Shown here: one piece after another, positions 31,314 through 40,128 of the stretch
How the letters are laid out: every line of letters begins with the position of its first letter
Numbering within the stretch: the first letter of the stretch is position 1
Notes under the pieces: model-generated
Database searches by the model: none
What the model was told of the DNA's origin: nothing
What the model saw: the letters and a program-made list of their open reading frames with translations, nothing else
Translations under genes and position numbers: made by a program
Origin: Micropruina sonneratiae
GTDB lineage: Bacteria; Actinomycetota; Actinomycetes; Propionibacteriales; Propionibacteriaceae
DNA length: 64,000 nt
NCBI RefSeq assembly: GCF_025972045.1
Contig: NZ_JAPDHX010000003.1
Location: forward strand, 186,001-250,000
Direction of reading: 5' to 3'

Positions 31314-32144
31314 TCAGGGCCAGAGCCAGCCAGCACTCAGCGACAGGTTGAAGGCGACGAGTGCGGCCAGCACGATCCAGGCCGGCACCGGCGGGCGGGC
31401 CGGCGGCAGGGCATCCAGGGCGGTGTTGGCCCGGTTGCCGAACATCATCGACATCGGCGCGAACACGCCGACGGCGAAGGCCCCGGACAGCACGGTGATC
31501 GTCACCTCCAACGGCAGACCGGGGACGACAAGGGAGTAGATCGTCATCAGCACCAGCATGGCCGCGGTGCCGAGCATCCAGGCCCAGACGGTGAGCTGGT
31601 TGCGGTCCTTGACGGTGCGGCACATCCGTTTCATCGGCTCGCTGAACAGCCAGGCAGTGAGAACCTGGCCGGCCACCCCGAACGCGGTGGCGGCGATGAA
31701 CACCCACCCGGGCGCGTCCCATGCGTTCAGCGCCACCGCGGTGTCCCCGGCGCTGGCGATACCGGCGATGGTGAAGTAGCCGAAGCCCTCCTGCAGGCTG
31801 GTGAACACCGCCCAGAGCCAGACCAACCGCCAGAACCCGTTGCGCCGCAGCGGCCTGATCAACCGGTCGGCCAGCACCCCCGCCAGGCCGGCGACCAGAC
31901 TGAAGACGGGACCCGTCATGGCGATGATCGCCTGATCTGCGGGGGTCGGCGTCGGCCGCTCGTCGACCGCGAAGGCGATCTGCGTCGGGTGGTAGCCGAG
32001 GATCATGCCCGCGACGGAATGGCTGGTTTCGTGCAGCAGGATCATGACGGTGGCGCCGATGGTGAACGCGACGGTGCTGACCAGCGTGAGCGAGGACTGC
32101 GTGGTCGTGGACTCGACCGGCGCCACGGCGTCCGTGTCATTCAT
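31314..32144 (-). CDS. Polytopic membrane protein with HExxH motif
   Basis: 276 residues, about seven hydrophobic segments. The second segment carries LLHETSHSVAGMILGY, in which HETSH fits the zinc motif HExxH of intramembrane metallopeptidases. A candidate second ligand region is around GFGYFTIAGIASAGD. It differs in sequence from the HEGGH protein at 11.5 kb. ATG 32144 (MNDTDAVAP) starts before the first helix. The function is unknown, possibly a membrane protease. Confidence 0.65.
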   Translation of the reverse strand: MNDTDAVAPVESTTTQSSLTLVSTVAFTIGATVMILLHETSHSVAGMILGYHPTQIAFAVDERPTPTPADQAIIAMTGPVFSLVAGLAGVLADRLIRPLRRNGFWRLVWLWAVFTSLQEGFGYFTIAGIASAGDTAVALNAWDAPGWVFIAATAFGVAGQVLTAWLFSEPMKRMCRTVKDRNQLTVWAWMLGTAAMLVLMTIYSLVVPGLPLEVTITVLSGAFAVGVFAPMSMMFGNRANTALDALPPARPPVPAWIVLAALVAFNLSLSAGWLWP

Positions 32145-32196
32145 GCTGAAAGCATGGCACGCCGTGAACGAAAACAACACCAATAACGGGTGTGGA

Positions 32197-33009
32197 TCAG
32201 TGGTGTCGATCGGTTTCGAGCAGGCCGTGGACGTAGCGGCCGGCGGAGTCCCAGTGGTCGGCCCGGGTCCGGGCGAGGGCACGCAGCAGTCGTGGCAGCG
32301 GCCAGTCGTCGCCCAGCAGTTCCGGCGGCAGTTGAGGGATCGACGACAACAGCCGGTACACCGGCAGGGTGAGGCCGACGTAGCGGCGCAGGGCGTCCGG
32401 ACCGGCAGCCGGGGACGGGGTGGCGGCGGCCCGTTCCAGCCGCTCGGCCACCCGGTTCACCTGCTCGCTGAGGTGGTCGAGGTGCCAGACGTCGGCGGCG
32501 AGGCAGCGCGCGCGCTCCAGCGGCAGCGGTAGCCGCCCGGGCAGCGCGTGGGCGTGCTGGGGGAGCGGACCGAGTTCGGCACTGACTTGTGGCCAGCGGT
32601 CCTGCACGGCGACCATCACCCCCGGTTGCAGCAGGCCGTAGCCGGCGAGGCGCGCAGCGCGGCGCAGCCGGTCACGGGCGCCGCGATGCGCTTCGGGGAT
32701 GGAGAAGACGATCACGTGCAGGTCACCCGACCAGGCGCCCGCCGGTTCGCTCGACGCCGTGTCCCGGGTGCGCCGGAAGGAGTCGCCCAGCAGCCCCGTC
32801 AGTTCGTAATCGCTGGTGCGGCCCTGTCGATGGCTGCGCAAGGCGCCCTGCGCTCGCATCCGGGCCAGTGCGCTGCGGGCCGTCGTGGCCGGGACGCCGA
32901 CATCGCCCAGCCAGCGGATGAGCAGGGTGCCCGGCAGTCGCTCCCGCTGCGCGATCCCGAACAGGAACAACACCGTGGAGACCAGGTTCGGTTGCTCCTC
33001 GGACTCCAT
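32197..33009 (-). CDS. PaaX-family transcriptional regulator
   Basis: 270 residues. The N-terminal winged helix is in LLIRWLGDVGVPATTARSAL with RSHRQGRTSDYELT as the wing. The middle and C-terminal domains (SIPEAHRGARDRLRRAARLA, VWHLDHLSEQVNRV) are those of PaaX, which represses phenylacetate catabolism in enterobacteria. No paa genes are nearby, so the target is unknown. ATG 33009 gives MESEEQPN. Confidence 0.8.
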   Translation of the reverse strand: MESEEQPNLVSTVLFLFGIAQRERLPGTLLIRWLGDVGVPATTARSALARMRAQGALRSHRQGRTSDYELTGLLGDSFRRTRDTASSEPAGAWSGDLHVIVFSIPEAHRGARDRLRRAARLAGYGLLQPGVMVAVQDRWPQVSAELGPLPQHAHALPGRLPLPLERARCLAADVWHLDHLSEQVNRVAERLERAAATPSPAAGPDALRRYVGLTLPVYRLLSSIPQLPPELLGDDWPLPRLLRALARTRADHWDSAGRYVHGLLETDRHH

Positions 33010-33146
33010 CGCGCCAGCGTATCGAGCGCGACCGTCGTTTGAGGCGACCGGCGGGACCGGGCATAAGCCGGGCTTGATCCGGGATGTCGGGTGCCGCCGC
33101 CGCATTCCGCTTTGACTAACCTGCCCGCACGGCATGGGATGGTCCC

Positions 33147-33872
33147 ATGACCTACACCCGCCTCGACGGACGCGCCCCCGACCAGCTCCGGCCGGTCACC
33201 ATCACCCGCAACTGGCTCGACCACGCCGAGGGGTCGGTGCTGGTCGAGTTCGGCCGCACCAGGGTGCTCGTTGCGGCGTCCGTCACCCAGGGCGTGCCGC
33301 GGTGGCGCAAGGGCTCGGGGCTGGGCTGGGTGACCAGCGAGTACGCGATGCTGCCGCGTGCCACCAACAGCCGCAGCGACCGCGAGTCGGTGAAGGGGCG
33401 GATCGGCGGCCGCACCCACGAGATCTCCCGGCTGATCGGCCGGTCGCTGCGGGCCGTCATCGACTACAAGGCGCTCGGCGAGAACACCATCGTGCTCGAC
33501 TGCGACGTGCTGCAGGCCGACGGCGGCACCCGCACGGCGTCCATCACCGGTGCCTACGTGGCGCTGGCGGACGCCGTCTCCTGGCTGCGCGAACGGGACG
33601 CCCTGGCCGGCGAACCGTTGACCGGGTCGGTCGCGGCGGTGTCGGTCGGCGTCCTGCAGGACACCCCGCTGCTCGACCTGCCCTACGTCGAGGACTCGAT
33701 CGCCGACGTCGACCTGAACGTGGTCACCGACGGCGCCGGCCGGTTCATCGAGGTGCAGGGCACCGCCGAGGGGCAGCCGTTCGACCGCGGCGTCCTGGAC
33801 GCCCTGCTCGACCTGGGTGTTGCCGGCACCGCGGAACTCACCCGCCTGCAGGCCGAGGCGCTGGCCCGATGA
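33147..33872 (+). CDS. rph: Ribonuclease PH
   Basis: Phosphorolytic 3'-5' exoribonuclease that trims tRNA precursors. 241 residues with [37 protein letters not shown] (phosphate-binding Arg) and [17 protein letters not shown]. It is followed by rdgB, in the conserved actinobacterial order murI-rph-rdgB, but 130 bases of repeats separate the two. Confidence 0.96.
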   Translation: MTYTRLDGRAPDQLRPVTITRNWLDHAEGSVLVEFGRTRVLVAASVTQGVPRWRKGSGLGWVTSEYAMLPRATNSRSDRESVKGRIGGRTHEISRLIGRSLRAVIDYKALGENTIVLDCDVLQADGGTRTASITGAYVALADAVSWLRERDALAGEPLTGSVAAVSVGVLQDTPLLDLPYVEDSIADVDLNVVTDGAGRFIEVQGTAEGQPFDRGVLDALLDLGVAGTAELTRLQAEALAR

Positions 33873-33882
33873 CCGGGGCTCT

Positions 33883-33992
33883 GGCCTCACATGGGGACTG
33901 TTCTTTTTCAGGCCACGCCTTGCCCGCGGTCAAAATAGTCCCGACAAGGGGAGATGCGGTGGCCTCACATGGAACCGTCCCCATTTCAGGCC
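33883..33992. repeat. Paired 32-bp repeat units between rph and rdgB
   Basis: Units 33883-33914 and 33961-33992 begin with GGCCTCACATGG and end with TTCAGGCC. Their centres are opposite: GGGGACTGTTC in the first, GGAACCGTCCCC in the second, which is the reverse complement of GGGGACGGTTCC. The intervening 46 bases hold no gene. The second unit ends 10 bases before the rdgB start. The related string GGGGACGGTTCTTCC occurs in the 33-bp tandem repeat at 41.1 kb. Confidence 0.7.
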
Positions 33993-34002
33993 GGGGGGTG
34001 CG

Positions 34003-34605
34003 ATGAGGGTCGTGCTGGCCACCCACAACGCCAAGAAGCTGTCCGAGCTGAGGCGGCTGGTGGCCGATCAGGCGCTCGACCTCGACATCGTCGGGCTGGA
34101 TGACGTCGCCGGCTACCCAGAACCGGACGAGACCGAACGCACCTTCGAGGGCAACGCGCTGATCAAGTCCCGGGCAGCCGCGGCGGCCACCGGGCTGCCG
34201 GCACTGGCCGACGACTCCGGCATCGAGGTGGACCTGCTCAACAACATGCCGGGCGTCCGATCGGCGCGCTGGGCCGGCAAGGGTGCCGGCGATCAGGCCA
34301 ACCTCGACCTGCTGATCGCCCAGCTCGCCGACACCGACCCCGCGCAACGCACCGGACGCTTCGTCTGCGCCGTCGCCTACACCCACCCCGACGGTGCCGA
34401 GCACGTGCTGCGGGCCACCATGGAGGGGCACCTCGTGTCGGAGCCCCGGGGCGGTAACGGCTTCGGGTACGATCCGATCTTCGTGGCCGACGGCAACAGC
34501 CGCACCAATGCGGAGCTGACCCCGGCCGAGAAGGACGCGATCAGCCACCGCGGCAAGGCGGTCCGGGCCATGCTGGCCTGGCTGGCGCAACACGGAGAGG
34601 GTTGA
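34003..34605 (+). CDS. rdgB: XTP/dITP diphosphatase
   Basis: House-cleaning pyrophosphatase that removes inosine and xanthosine triphosphates. 200 residues with [41 protein letters not shown] and [11 protein letters not shown]. The ATG lies in the run following the repeat pair. The stop comes three bases before or overlaps the thyA start, depending on which thyA codon is used. Confidence 0.95.
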   Translation: MRVVLATHNAKKLSELRRLVADQALDLDIVGLDDVAGYPEPDETERTFEGNALIKSRAAAAATGLPALADDSGIEVDLLNNMPGVRSARWAGKGAGDQANLDLLIAQLADTDPAQRTGRFVCAVAYTHPDGAEHVLRATMEGHLVSEPRGGNGFGYDPIFVADGNSRTNAELTPAEKDAISHRGKAVRAMLAWLAQHGEG

Positions 34606-34607
34606 CC

Positions 34608-35402
34608 GTGCAGCAGTACCTGGATCTGCTTCGACTGGTCCGCGACACCGGGGTATTCAAGGACGACCGCACCGGCACCGGCACCCGAAGCGTGTTCGGC
34701 CACCAGATGCGCTTCGACCTCAACGCCGGCTTCCCGCTGCTGACCACCAAGAAGGTGCACACCCGCAGCGTGTTCGGCGAGCTGCTGTGGTTCCTGCGCG
34801 GCCAGACCAACGTGGGCTGGCTGCACGACAACGGCATCACCATCTGGGACGAATGGGCGGACGCCACCGGCGAGCTCGGCCCGATCTACGGCTACCAGTG
34901 GCGGTCGTGGCCAACACCCGACGGGCGACACATCGACCAGCTCGCGCAGGTGATCGAGGCCATCCGCACCAACCCCGATTCGCGTCGCCATATCGTCTCG
35001 GCCTGGAACGTCGGCGACCTGGCGCAGATGGCGCTGCCGCCGTGCCACGCGTTCTTCCAGTTCTACGTGGCCGACGGGCGGTTGTCCTGCCAGCTCTACC
35101 AGCGCTCGGCCGACATCTTTCTGGGGGTGCCGTTCAACATCGCCTCGTACGCCCTGCTGACCCACATGGTCGCCCAGGTCACCGGCCTCGAGGTCGGTGA
35201 CTTCGTGCACACCCTGGGCGATGCGCACCTGTACCTGAACCACCTCGAGCAGGCCGACGAACAGCTCACCCGGACGCCGCGTCCGCTGCCCACGCTGCGG
35301 CTCAACCCGGCCGTCACCACGATCGACGGGTTCGAACTGGCCGACATCGAGGTGCTCGACTACGACCCGTACCCGGTCATCAAGGCCCCCATCGCGGTCT
35401 AG
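34608..35402 (+). CDS. thyA: Thymidylate synthase
   Basis: Makes dTMP from dUMP using methylene-tetrahydrofolate. 264 residues from GTG 34608, exactly the length of E. coli ThyA, with the catalytic Cys146 in [14 protein letters not shown] and [20 protein letters not shown] after it. GGAGAGGG at 34592-34599 supports GTG 34608 over TTG 34602. Its partner enzyme dihydrofolate reductase is 2.8 kb downstream, separated by two hydrolases and a regulator pair. Confidence 0.96.
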   Translation: MQQYLDLLRLVRDTGVFKDDRTGTGTRSVFGHQMRFDLNAGFPLLTTKKVHTRSVFGELLWFLRGQTNVGWLHDNGITIWDEWADATGELGPIYGYQWRSWPTPDGRHIDQLAQVIEAIRTNPDSRRHIVSAWNVGDLAQMALPPCHAFFQFYVADGRLSCQLYQRSADIFLGVPFNIASYALLTHMVAQVTGLEVGDFVHTLGDAHLYLNHLEQADEQLTRTPRPLPTLRLNPAVTTIDGFELADIEVLDYDPYPVIKAPIAV

Positions 35403-36310
35403 TGACCCCCACCGCCCACGCCGAGCAGCCGGACCGCGGGACCCCCGCCGCGCCGGGGCGTCGGTTCCCGGTCGGCTCGGCGCTCATCACCCCGCTGCGC
35501 CGGTTCCTGTTGGGCCGGCGGACGTCGGCGTTCGAGCGGATGACCATTCACGAGTTCCAGTTCGCGGACGCCCGGGTGCGGGTGTACGAGCTGTGGACGA
35601 TGCGCCCGGAGGAGGCGGAGCGGGCCGACCTGACCAGCTTCGCGCTGATCCACGGGCTGGGGGTGTCGTCGCGGTTCTTCGTCCCGCTGGCGCACGAACT
35701 CGCTCCGTACGGGCGCGTGCTGCTGTTCGACCTGCCGGGCTTCCACGACCTGCCCAAGCCCGAGCACCGGCTGGCGATCGTCGACTTCGCCGACGTGGTC
35801 AAGCGCGCGCTGGACGAGTTGCAGGTCATCGACCCGCTGCTGGTCGGGCATTCGATGGGTGCCCAGGTGATCACCGAGATTCTCGCCGAATATCCCGGCT
35901 ACAGCAGCGCCGCGATGTTGATCGGCCCGGTGGTGATGGCGCAGGAGCGGTCGTTGCGGGCGGTGGTGCGCCGGTTCATCGGCTCGGCACTGCACGAACC
36001 GCTCGGCAACTCGCTGGCCGCGATCGGGTCGTACCTGCGGGCCGGGTTCCGGTGGATCAGCGACACCGCGCCCAGGGTGATCGCCTACCCGATCGAGCAG
36101 CGGCTGCTGCTCTCCAAGACGCGACCGATTGTGCTGGTCGGAGGAGAGTTCGACCGGGTCAGCCCGCAGGCGTGGCGCGAGAAGCTGGCGGCCGAGGTCT
36201 CCGGGGCGATCGTGGTCACCATTCCGGGGGCGGCCCACGGCGTCGTCTACGACCGGCAGAAGGAGCTCGCCGACGAGTTGACCGCGCTGGCTGGGATCGG
36301 CCGGGCGTGA
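35402..36310 (+). CDS. Alpha/beta hydrolase
   Basis: 302 residues. The nucleophile elbow is LVGHSMGAQ (GHSMG), the oxyanion region SFALIHGLGVSSRF, with an Asp in VGGEFDRVSPQAW and His in PGAAHGVVY completing the triad. The specificity is unknown. GTG 35402 shares one base with the thyA TAG, so the gene is probably cotranscribed with thyA. Its TGA overlaps the next gene's GTG. Confidence 0.8.
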   Translation: MTPTAHAEQPDRGTPAAPGRRFPVGSALITPLRRFLLGRRTSAFERMTIHEFQFADARVRVYELWTMRPEEAERADLTSFALIHGLGVSSRFFVPLAHELAPYGRVLLFDLPGFHDLPKPEHRLAIVDFADVVKRALDELQVIDPLLVGHSMGAQVITEILAEYPGYSSAAMLIGPVVMAQERSLRAVVRRFIGSALHEPLGNSLAAIGSYLRAGFRWISDTAPRVIAYPIEQRLLLSKTRPIVLVGGEFDRVSPQAWREKLAAEVSGAIVVTIPGAAHGVVYDRQKELADELTALAGIGRA

Positions 36311-36993
36311 GAAGCCGCGCACTGGCCGGGGTCGTCGACTGGGCCTACGGCATCGCCTGGTGGGTGCGGGCGCTGAGCCGGTCCGGGACGCCGGACGCCT
36401 TCCGCCGGCCGGGGCCCGACCCCGCCCATCACACCCCGCTGGTGCTGTTGCCGGGGATCTGGGAACGCTGGCGCTACCTGGTGCCGTTGGCCAGGGCCCT
36501 GAACGGGTGGGGGCACCCGGTGCACCTGCTCGAATCCCTGGGCGGCAACGGGGGGCCGCTGCCGGCCGCGACCCGGGTCGTCGTCGACTACCTCGCCGAG
36601 CACGACCTGTCGGGGGTGGTGCTGGTCGCCCACTCCAAGGGCGGCCTGATCGGCAAGCTGGTGATGCTCGACCCGGACGCCGGCCCCCGGGTGCGCGGCA
36701 TGGTCGCTTTGAGCACCCCGTTCGGCGGGTCGTCGCTGTCGTGGCCGGTGCTCGCCCGCTCCCCGTTGGGCATCTTCGCGCCGAAGGGGCGGGCGATCCT
36801 CGACCTGGCCGAGCAACGTGACGTGAACGCCCGCATCGTCTCCCTGCAGCCCCGGCACGACCAGGTCATCCCCGAGGGCAGTCGGCTGGAGGGCGCCCGC
36901 AACGTGGCCCTGGACGTGTCGGGCCACTTCCGCCCCCTGCGCGACCCGGGCGTGCACCGGGTCATTCACGACAGCGTGCACGGCCTGACCTGA
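36307..36993 (+). CDS. Alpha/beta hydrolase (lipase-like)
   Basis: 228 residues. VVLVAHSKGGLIGKL carries the nucleophile in AHSKG, where Ala replaces the first Gly of GxSxG. VLLPGIWERWRYLVPLARAL supplies the oxyanion loop, and LDVSGHFRPLRD the His. The pattern resembles triacylglycerol-lipase-like hydrolases. It overlaps the previous hydrolase by four bases (GTGA), which suggests they act together. Confidence 0.78.
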   Translation: MRSRALAGVVDWAYGIAWWVRALSRSGTPDAFRRPGPDPAHHTPLVLLPGIWERWRYLVPLARALNGWGHPVHLLESLGGNGGPLPAATRVVVDYLAEHDLSGVVLVAHSKGGLIGKLVMLDPDAGPRVRGMVALSTPFGGSSLSWPVLARSPLGIFAPKGRAILDLAEQRDVNARIVSLQPRHDQVIPEGSRLEGARNVALDVSGHFRPLRDPGVHRVIHDSVHGLT

Positions 36994-36997
36994 CTGA

Positions 36998-37378
36998 TCA
37001 CACCCACTGCACCAGTTGCACGATCAGGCGGTTCGGGTCGCGGTACTGGCAGTACCGCTCGCCCCAGGGTTCCGTCTCGGGTTCGGTGACGACCTCGGCG
37101 CCGTCCGCCACCAACCTCTCGTGGTGCCGGTCCAGATCGTCGACCACGAAGACCAGCAGCAGCCCTTCACCGGCCGAACCCGCGCGGTCCGCGGGCTTGA
37201 AGGTACCGAGCCCCGTCCGCAGAAAGATGACGTTCGGCCCTCCGTCCGGATGGTTGAGCGAGACGAAGAAGTCCTCCTGCTCCATCGCCACCGTGTAGCC
37301 GAAGTGTCGCTTCAGGAAGTCCGCCGAGGCCCTCGGTGCCGGAACGTTCAACGAGATCGCGAACGAGGTGATGTGCAT
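36998..37378 (-). CDS. VOC (glyoxalase/bleomycin-resistance) family protein
   Basis: 126 residues with two beta-alpha-beta-beta-beta units: SLNVPAPRASADFLKRHFGY at the start, VFVVDDLDRHHERLVADGAE in the second, and RYCQYRDPNRLIVQLVQWV at the end. Metal ligand positions are not certain. It stands divergent to a TetR regulator with 71 bases between the starts, so it is a likely target of that regulator. The substrate is unknown. Confidence 0.85.
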   Translation of the reverse strand: MHITSFAISLNVPAPRASADFLKRHFGYTVAMEQEDFFVSLNHPDGGPNVIFLRTGLGTFKPADRAGSAGEGLLLVFVVDDLDRHHERLVADGAEVVTEPETEPWGERYCQYRDPNRLIVQLVQWV

Positions 37379-37390
37379 GCCGCTCCATTT

Positions 37391-37416
37391 CAGTACGCTG
37401 TACGGATATATCAGAC
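37391..37416. promoter_or_regulatory. Possible TetR operator in the VOC/TetR divergent region
   Basis: Within the 71-base divergent spacer, AGTACGCTGTACG has GTAC repeated around GCT, followed by GGATATATC, a short palindrome. Either could be the regulator's site. The AT-rich ATATAT also fits a promoter -10 region. Confidence 0.3.
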
Positions 37417-37449
37417 TACGCGCAAGGGATCACACGGGCAAGGAGACCC

Positions 37450-38172
37450 ATGCACACCGTGCGACTGCTCTGGCGCGACCGCTTTCCGCTCGGACCGCGC
37501 CGCGGTCGGCCGTCCCGGGTCAACCTGGACGACGTGGTGACCGCCGGCATTGCGGTCGCGGATCGGGTCGGCAGCGGCTTCGGCCTGCGCGAGGTGGCGC
37601 AGGCCGCGGGGCTTCCGGTGATGACGCTGTACTCGACGGTGAGCGGGCGGGACCAGTTGCTCGAGTTGATGGTCGACCGTTGTCGGGCGACCATGGCCGT
37701 GACCGTCAGGGAGGGCGACTGGCGCCGGCAGCTCCGGCAGGTGGCCTCCGAGAACCGTGCACTGCTGCAGGCCCACCCCTGGCTCGCCGATCTCGAATCG
37801 GAACGCGCGATCCTCGGGCCGGGCACGCTGGCCAAGTACGAACGCGAACTCGCGGCCGTGGAGCCCCTGAACCTCTCCGACGTCGAGAAGGACGCCGCGC
37901 TCACCCTGGTACTCGACTTCGTCCGGACGAACGAGCGAACCACACGCCGCATCGCCGCCGAGCGGGCGGACGAGAGCGCAGCTGACTGGTGGAGCCGCGA
38001 AGGCGCTGCGTTGGCGGCGCTCGACATCGCCGGCGAGTTCCCCCTGGCCGACCGAATCGGGACCTCGGCCGGCGAGCGGTACGGTGCCGCGCACGACCCC
38101 GACAACGCCTACGAGTTCGGGCTGGACGTGATCCTGGACGGCCTGGCCGCGAGGAGTGCCCGGGCGCACTGA
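37450..38172 (+). CDS. TetR-family transcriptional regulator
   Basis: 240 residues. The N-terminal HTH is FGLREVAQAAGLPVMTLYSTV, preceded by the basic RRGRPSRVNLDDVV, and the C-terminal ligand domain is helical. The spacing of the HTH and the long C-terminal part resemble the TetR subgroup with a TetR_C-type domain seen in actinobacterial drug-response regulators. It is probably autoregulated and controls the divergent VOC gene. Confidence 0.82.
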   Translation: MHTVRLLWRDRFPLGPRRGRPSRVNLDDVVTAGIAVADRVGSGFGLREVAQAAGLPVMTLYSTVSGRDQLLELMVDRCRATMAVTVREGDWRRQLRQVASENRALLQAHPWLADLESERAILGPGTLAKYERELAAVEPLNLSDVEKDAALTLVLDFVRTNERTTRRIAAERADESAADWWSREGAALAALDIAGEFPLADRIGTSAGERYGAAHDPDNAYEFGLDVILDGLAARSARAH

Positions 38173-38205
38173 GACTGTGTCGGTGAGCCTCGGTAGGCTC
38201 GGCGC

Positions 38206-38706
38206 GTGCGGATCATTGGCATCGCGATCGTCGGCTCCAACGGGGTGATCGGCGACGGTCAGCGGCAACCCTTCGAGATCGCCGAGGACTGGGCCAGGTA
38301 CAAGCGGGTCACCCTCGGCCACCCGATGATCATGGGTCGCGCCACTCACGACGCGATCGGCCGCTGGCTGCCCGGTCGCACCACGATCATCGTGACCCGC
38401 GACCCCTCCAGCGTCGCCCTGCCCATCGACGGCCGGGCAACGGGCTATGCGGTCTCGTCGCTGGACGACGCGCTCGCGCTGGCCCGTTCGCTCGACGACG
38501 AGATCTACGTTGCCGGTGGCGGCACCATCTACCGGCAGGCCTGGCCGCAGTTGACCGACCTCGACCTGACCGAGGTGGACGCCGCGGCCGAGGGTACGGT
38601 GTTCTTCCCCGAGGTGCTGCCGTCGGAGTGGGAGGAGATCTCCCGCGACCCGCGCGACGGCTTCGCGTTCGTCCACTACCGGCGACGGTCAGCCGACCAG
38701 GGCTGA
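38206..38706 (+). CDS. dfrA: Dihydrofolate reductase
   Basis: Reduces dihydrofolate to tetrahydrofolate. 166 residues, with GIAIVGSNGVIGDGQRQPF at the N terminus, MIMGRATHDAIG for cofactor binding and EIYVAGGGTIYRQAW near the C terminus. The start is GTG. The last base of its stop is the first base of the dinB start. ThyA consumes the cofactor that this enzyme regenerates. Confidence 0.93.
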   Translation: MRIIGIAIVGSNGVIGDGQRQPFEIAEDWARYKRVTLGHPMIMGRATHDAIGRWLPGRTTIIVTRDPSSVALPIDGRATGYAVSSLDDALALARSLDDEIYVAGGGTIYRQAWPQLTDLDLTEVDAAAEGTVFFPEVLPSEWEEISRDPRDGFAFVHYRRRSADQG

Positions 38707-40124
38707 TGCGCCCGCACGCCTCCGTCCTGCACCTCGACCTCGACGCCTTCTTCGCCGCCGTCGAGCAGCGGGACAAGCCGTCGCTGCGCGGCAAGCCGGT
38801 GATCGTCGGTGGGATCGGCCCGCGCGGGGTGGTGTCGACGGCGTCCTACGAGGCGCGGACCTTCGGCGTCCATTCGGCCATGCCGATGCATGAGGCGCGC
38901 CGGCGCTGCCCGCACGCGGCGTTCCTGTCCGGCCGGTTCGGGGCGTACCGGGCGGCGTCCGGCATTGTGATGGGGTTGCTGCGCGAACTGTCGCCGCTGG
39001 TCGAGCCGCTGAGCCTCGACGAGGCGTTCGTCGACCTGGCCGTCGGTGAGCGCTCCCTCGAGCCGGGCGCCGTGCTGGCCGAGGTGGCGGCGCTGAAGCT
39101 GCGCCTGGCCGAGGCGACTGGCGGGCTGACCGCGTCGGTCGGCGTGGGGTCGTCGAAGTTCATCGCCAAGGTGGCGACCGAGCTGGCCAAGCCGGACGGC
39201 GTCCGCCTGGTCGCGCCCGGCACCGAGGTGGAGGTGATCGCGCCGCTGCCCGCCCGGGCGATCCCCGGCATCGGGCCGGTGACGATGGAGAAGCTCGCCC
39301 GGCTAGGGGTTTCGAACGTCGCCGACCTGCAGCGGCTGTCGCCGCGCGAGCTGGTGCGCGAACTGGGACGGGCGCAGGGGGAGTGGATCGCTGCCCTGGC
39401 GTTCGCCCGCGACGACCGCCCCGTCGAGCCCGACCGGGAAACAAAGTCGATCTCGGTCGAGGACACCTTCGAGACTGACGTGACCGACCGGATGGCGCTG
39501 GATGCCGTGGTCGAGCGGGACGCCACGGGCGTCGCCCGGCGGCTGTCCGCGGCGGGACTGTTCGCCCGAACCATCACCCTCAAGGCCCGCTACCCGGACT
39601 TCACCACCCTGACCCGTTCGCGCACCCTGGACGGGGCCACGGACGCCGCCGAGACCATCGCCGCAGTGGCCCGGGTGCTGCTGGACACCATCGACGTGCC
39701 GCGCGGGTTGCGGTTGCTCGGGGTCGGCGTGGCCGGACTCACCGAGTCGGCGCAGGAGGCGTTGTTCGAGCTCGCGCCGGTCGAGCCCGGCGAGCGGTCA
39801 CCGGTCGAGCGTGGCGCGACGCCGGCCGTGAACCCGTCTGGTCCGGACCAGCTCAACCAGGGCGAGGTGGAGAACCGTGCCTCGGCAGGGGTCGAGTTCG
39901 TCGAGGACAGCGGGCTCACCCACACCGGGGTCCCGACGATGGCGCGCAGACCGGCCGGGTACCGGCCGGGCGACGACGTCGTCCACGACGAGCAGGGTGC
40001 CGGCTGGGTCTGGGGGACTGGGTTGGGCAGGGTCACCGTCCGGTTCGAGACGGCCGAGACCGGGCCCGGTCCGGTGCGGACGTTCGCGGTCGACGACCCG
40101 GCGCTGCGTCCGGCGCAGGGGTGA
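38706..40124 (+). CDS. dinB: DNA polymerase IV with C-terminal extension
   Basis: Y-family translesion polymerase. 472 residues: HLDLDAFFAAVEQ and SLDEAFVDL give the catalytic carboxylates, PARAIPGIGPVTMEKLARL the helix-hairpin-helix, and the little finger ends near 355. A spacer follows, and then residues from about 418 carry YRPGDDVVHDEQGAGWVW and VTVRFETAETGPGPVRTF, a small beta-rich domain also found in other actinobacterial DinB proteins. No clamp-binding QL-motif is obvious. TGATG junction with dfrA. Confidence 0.92.
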   Translation: MRPHASVLHLDLDAFFAAVEQRDKPSLRGKPVIVGGIGPRGVVSTASYEARTFGVHSAMPMHEARRRCPHAAFLSGRFGAYRAASGIVMGLLRELSPLVEPLSLDEAFVDLAVGERSLEPGAVLAEVAALKLRLAEATGGLTASVGVGSSKFIAKVATELAKPDGVRLVAPGTEVEVIAPLPARAIPGIGPVTMEKLARLGVSNVADLQRLSPRELVRELGRAQGEWIAALAFARDDRPVEPDRETKSISVEDTFETDVTDRMALDAVVERDATGVARRLSAAGLFARTITLKARYPDFTTLTRSRTLDGATDAAETIAAVARVLLDTIDVPRGLRLLGVGVAGLTESAQEALFELAPVEPGERSPVERGATPAVNPSGPDQLNQGEVENRASAGVEFVEDSGLTHTGVPTMARRPAGYRPGDDVVHDEQGAGWVWGTGLGRVTVRFETAETGPGPVRTFAVDDPALRPAQG

Positions 40125-40128
40125 AGCG

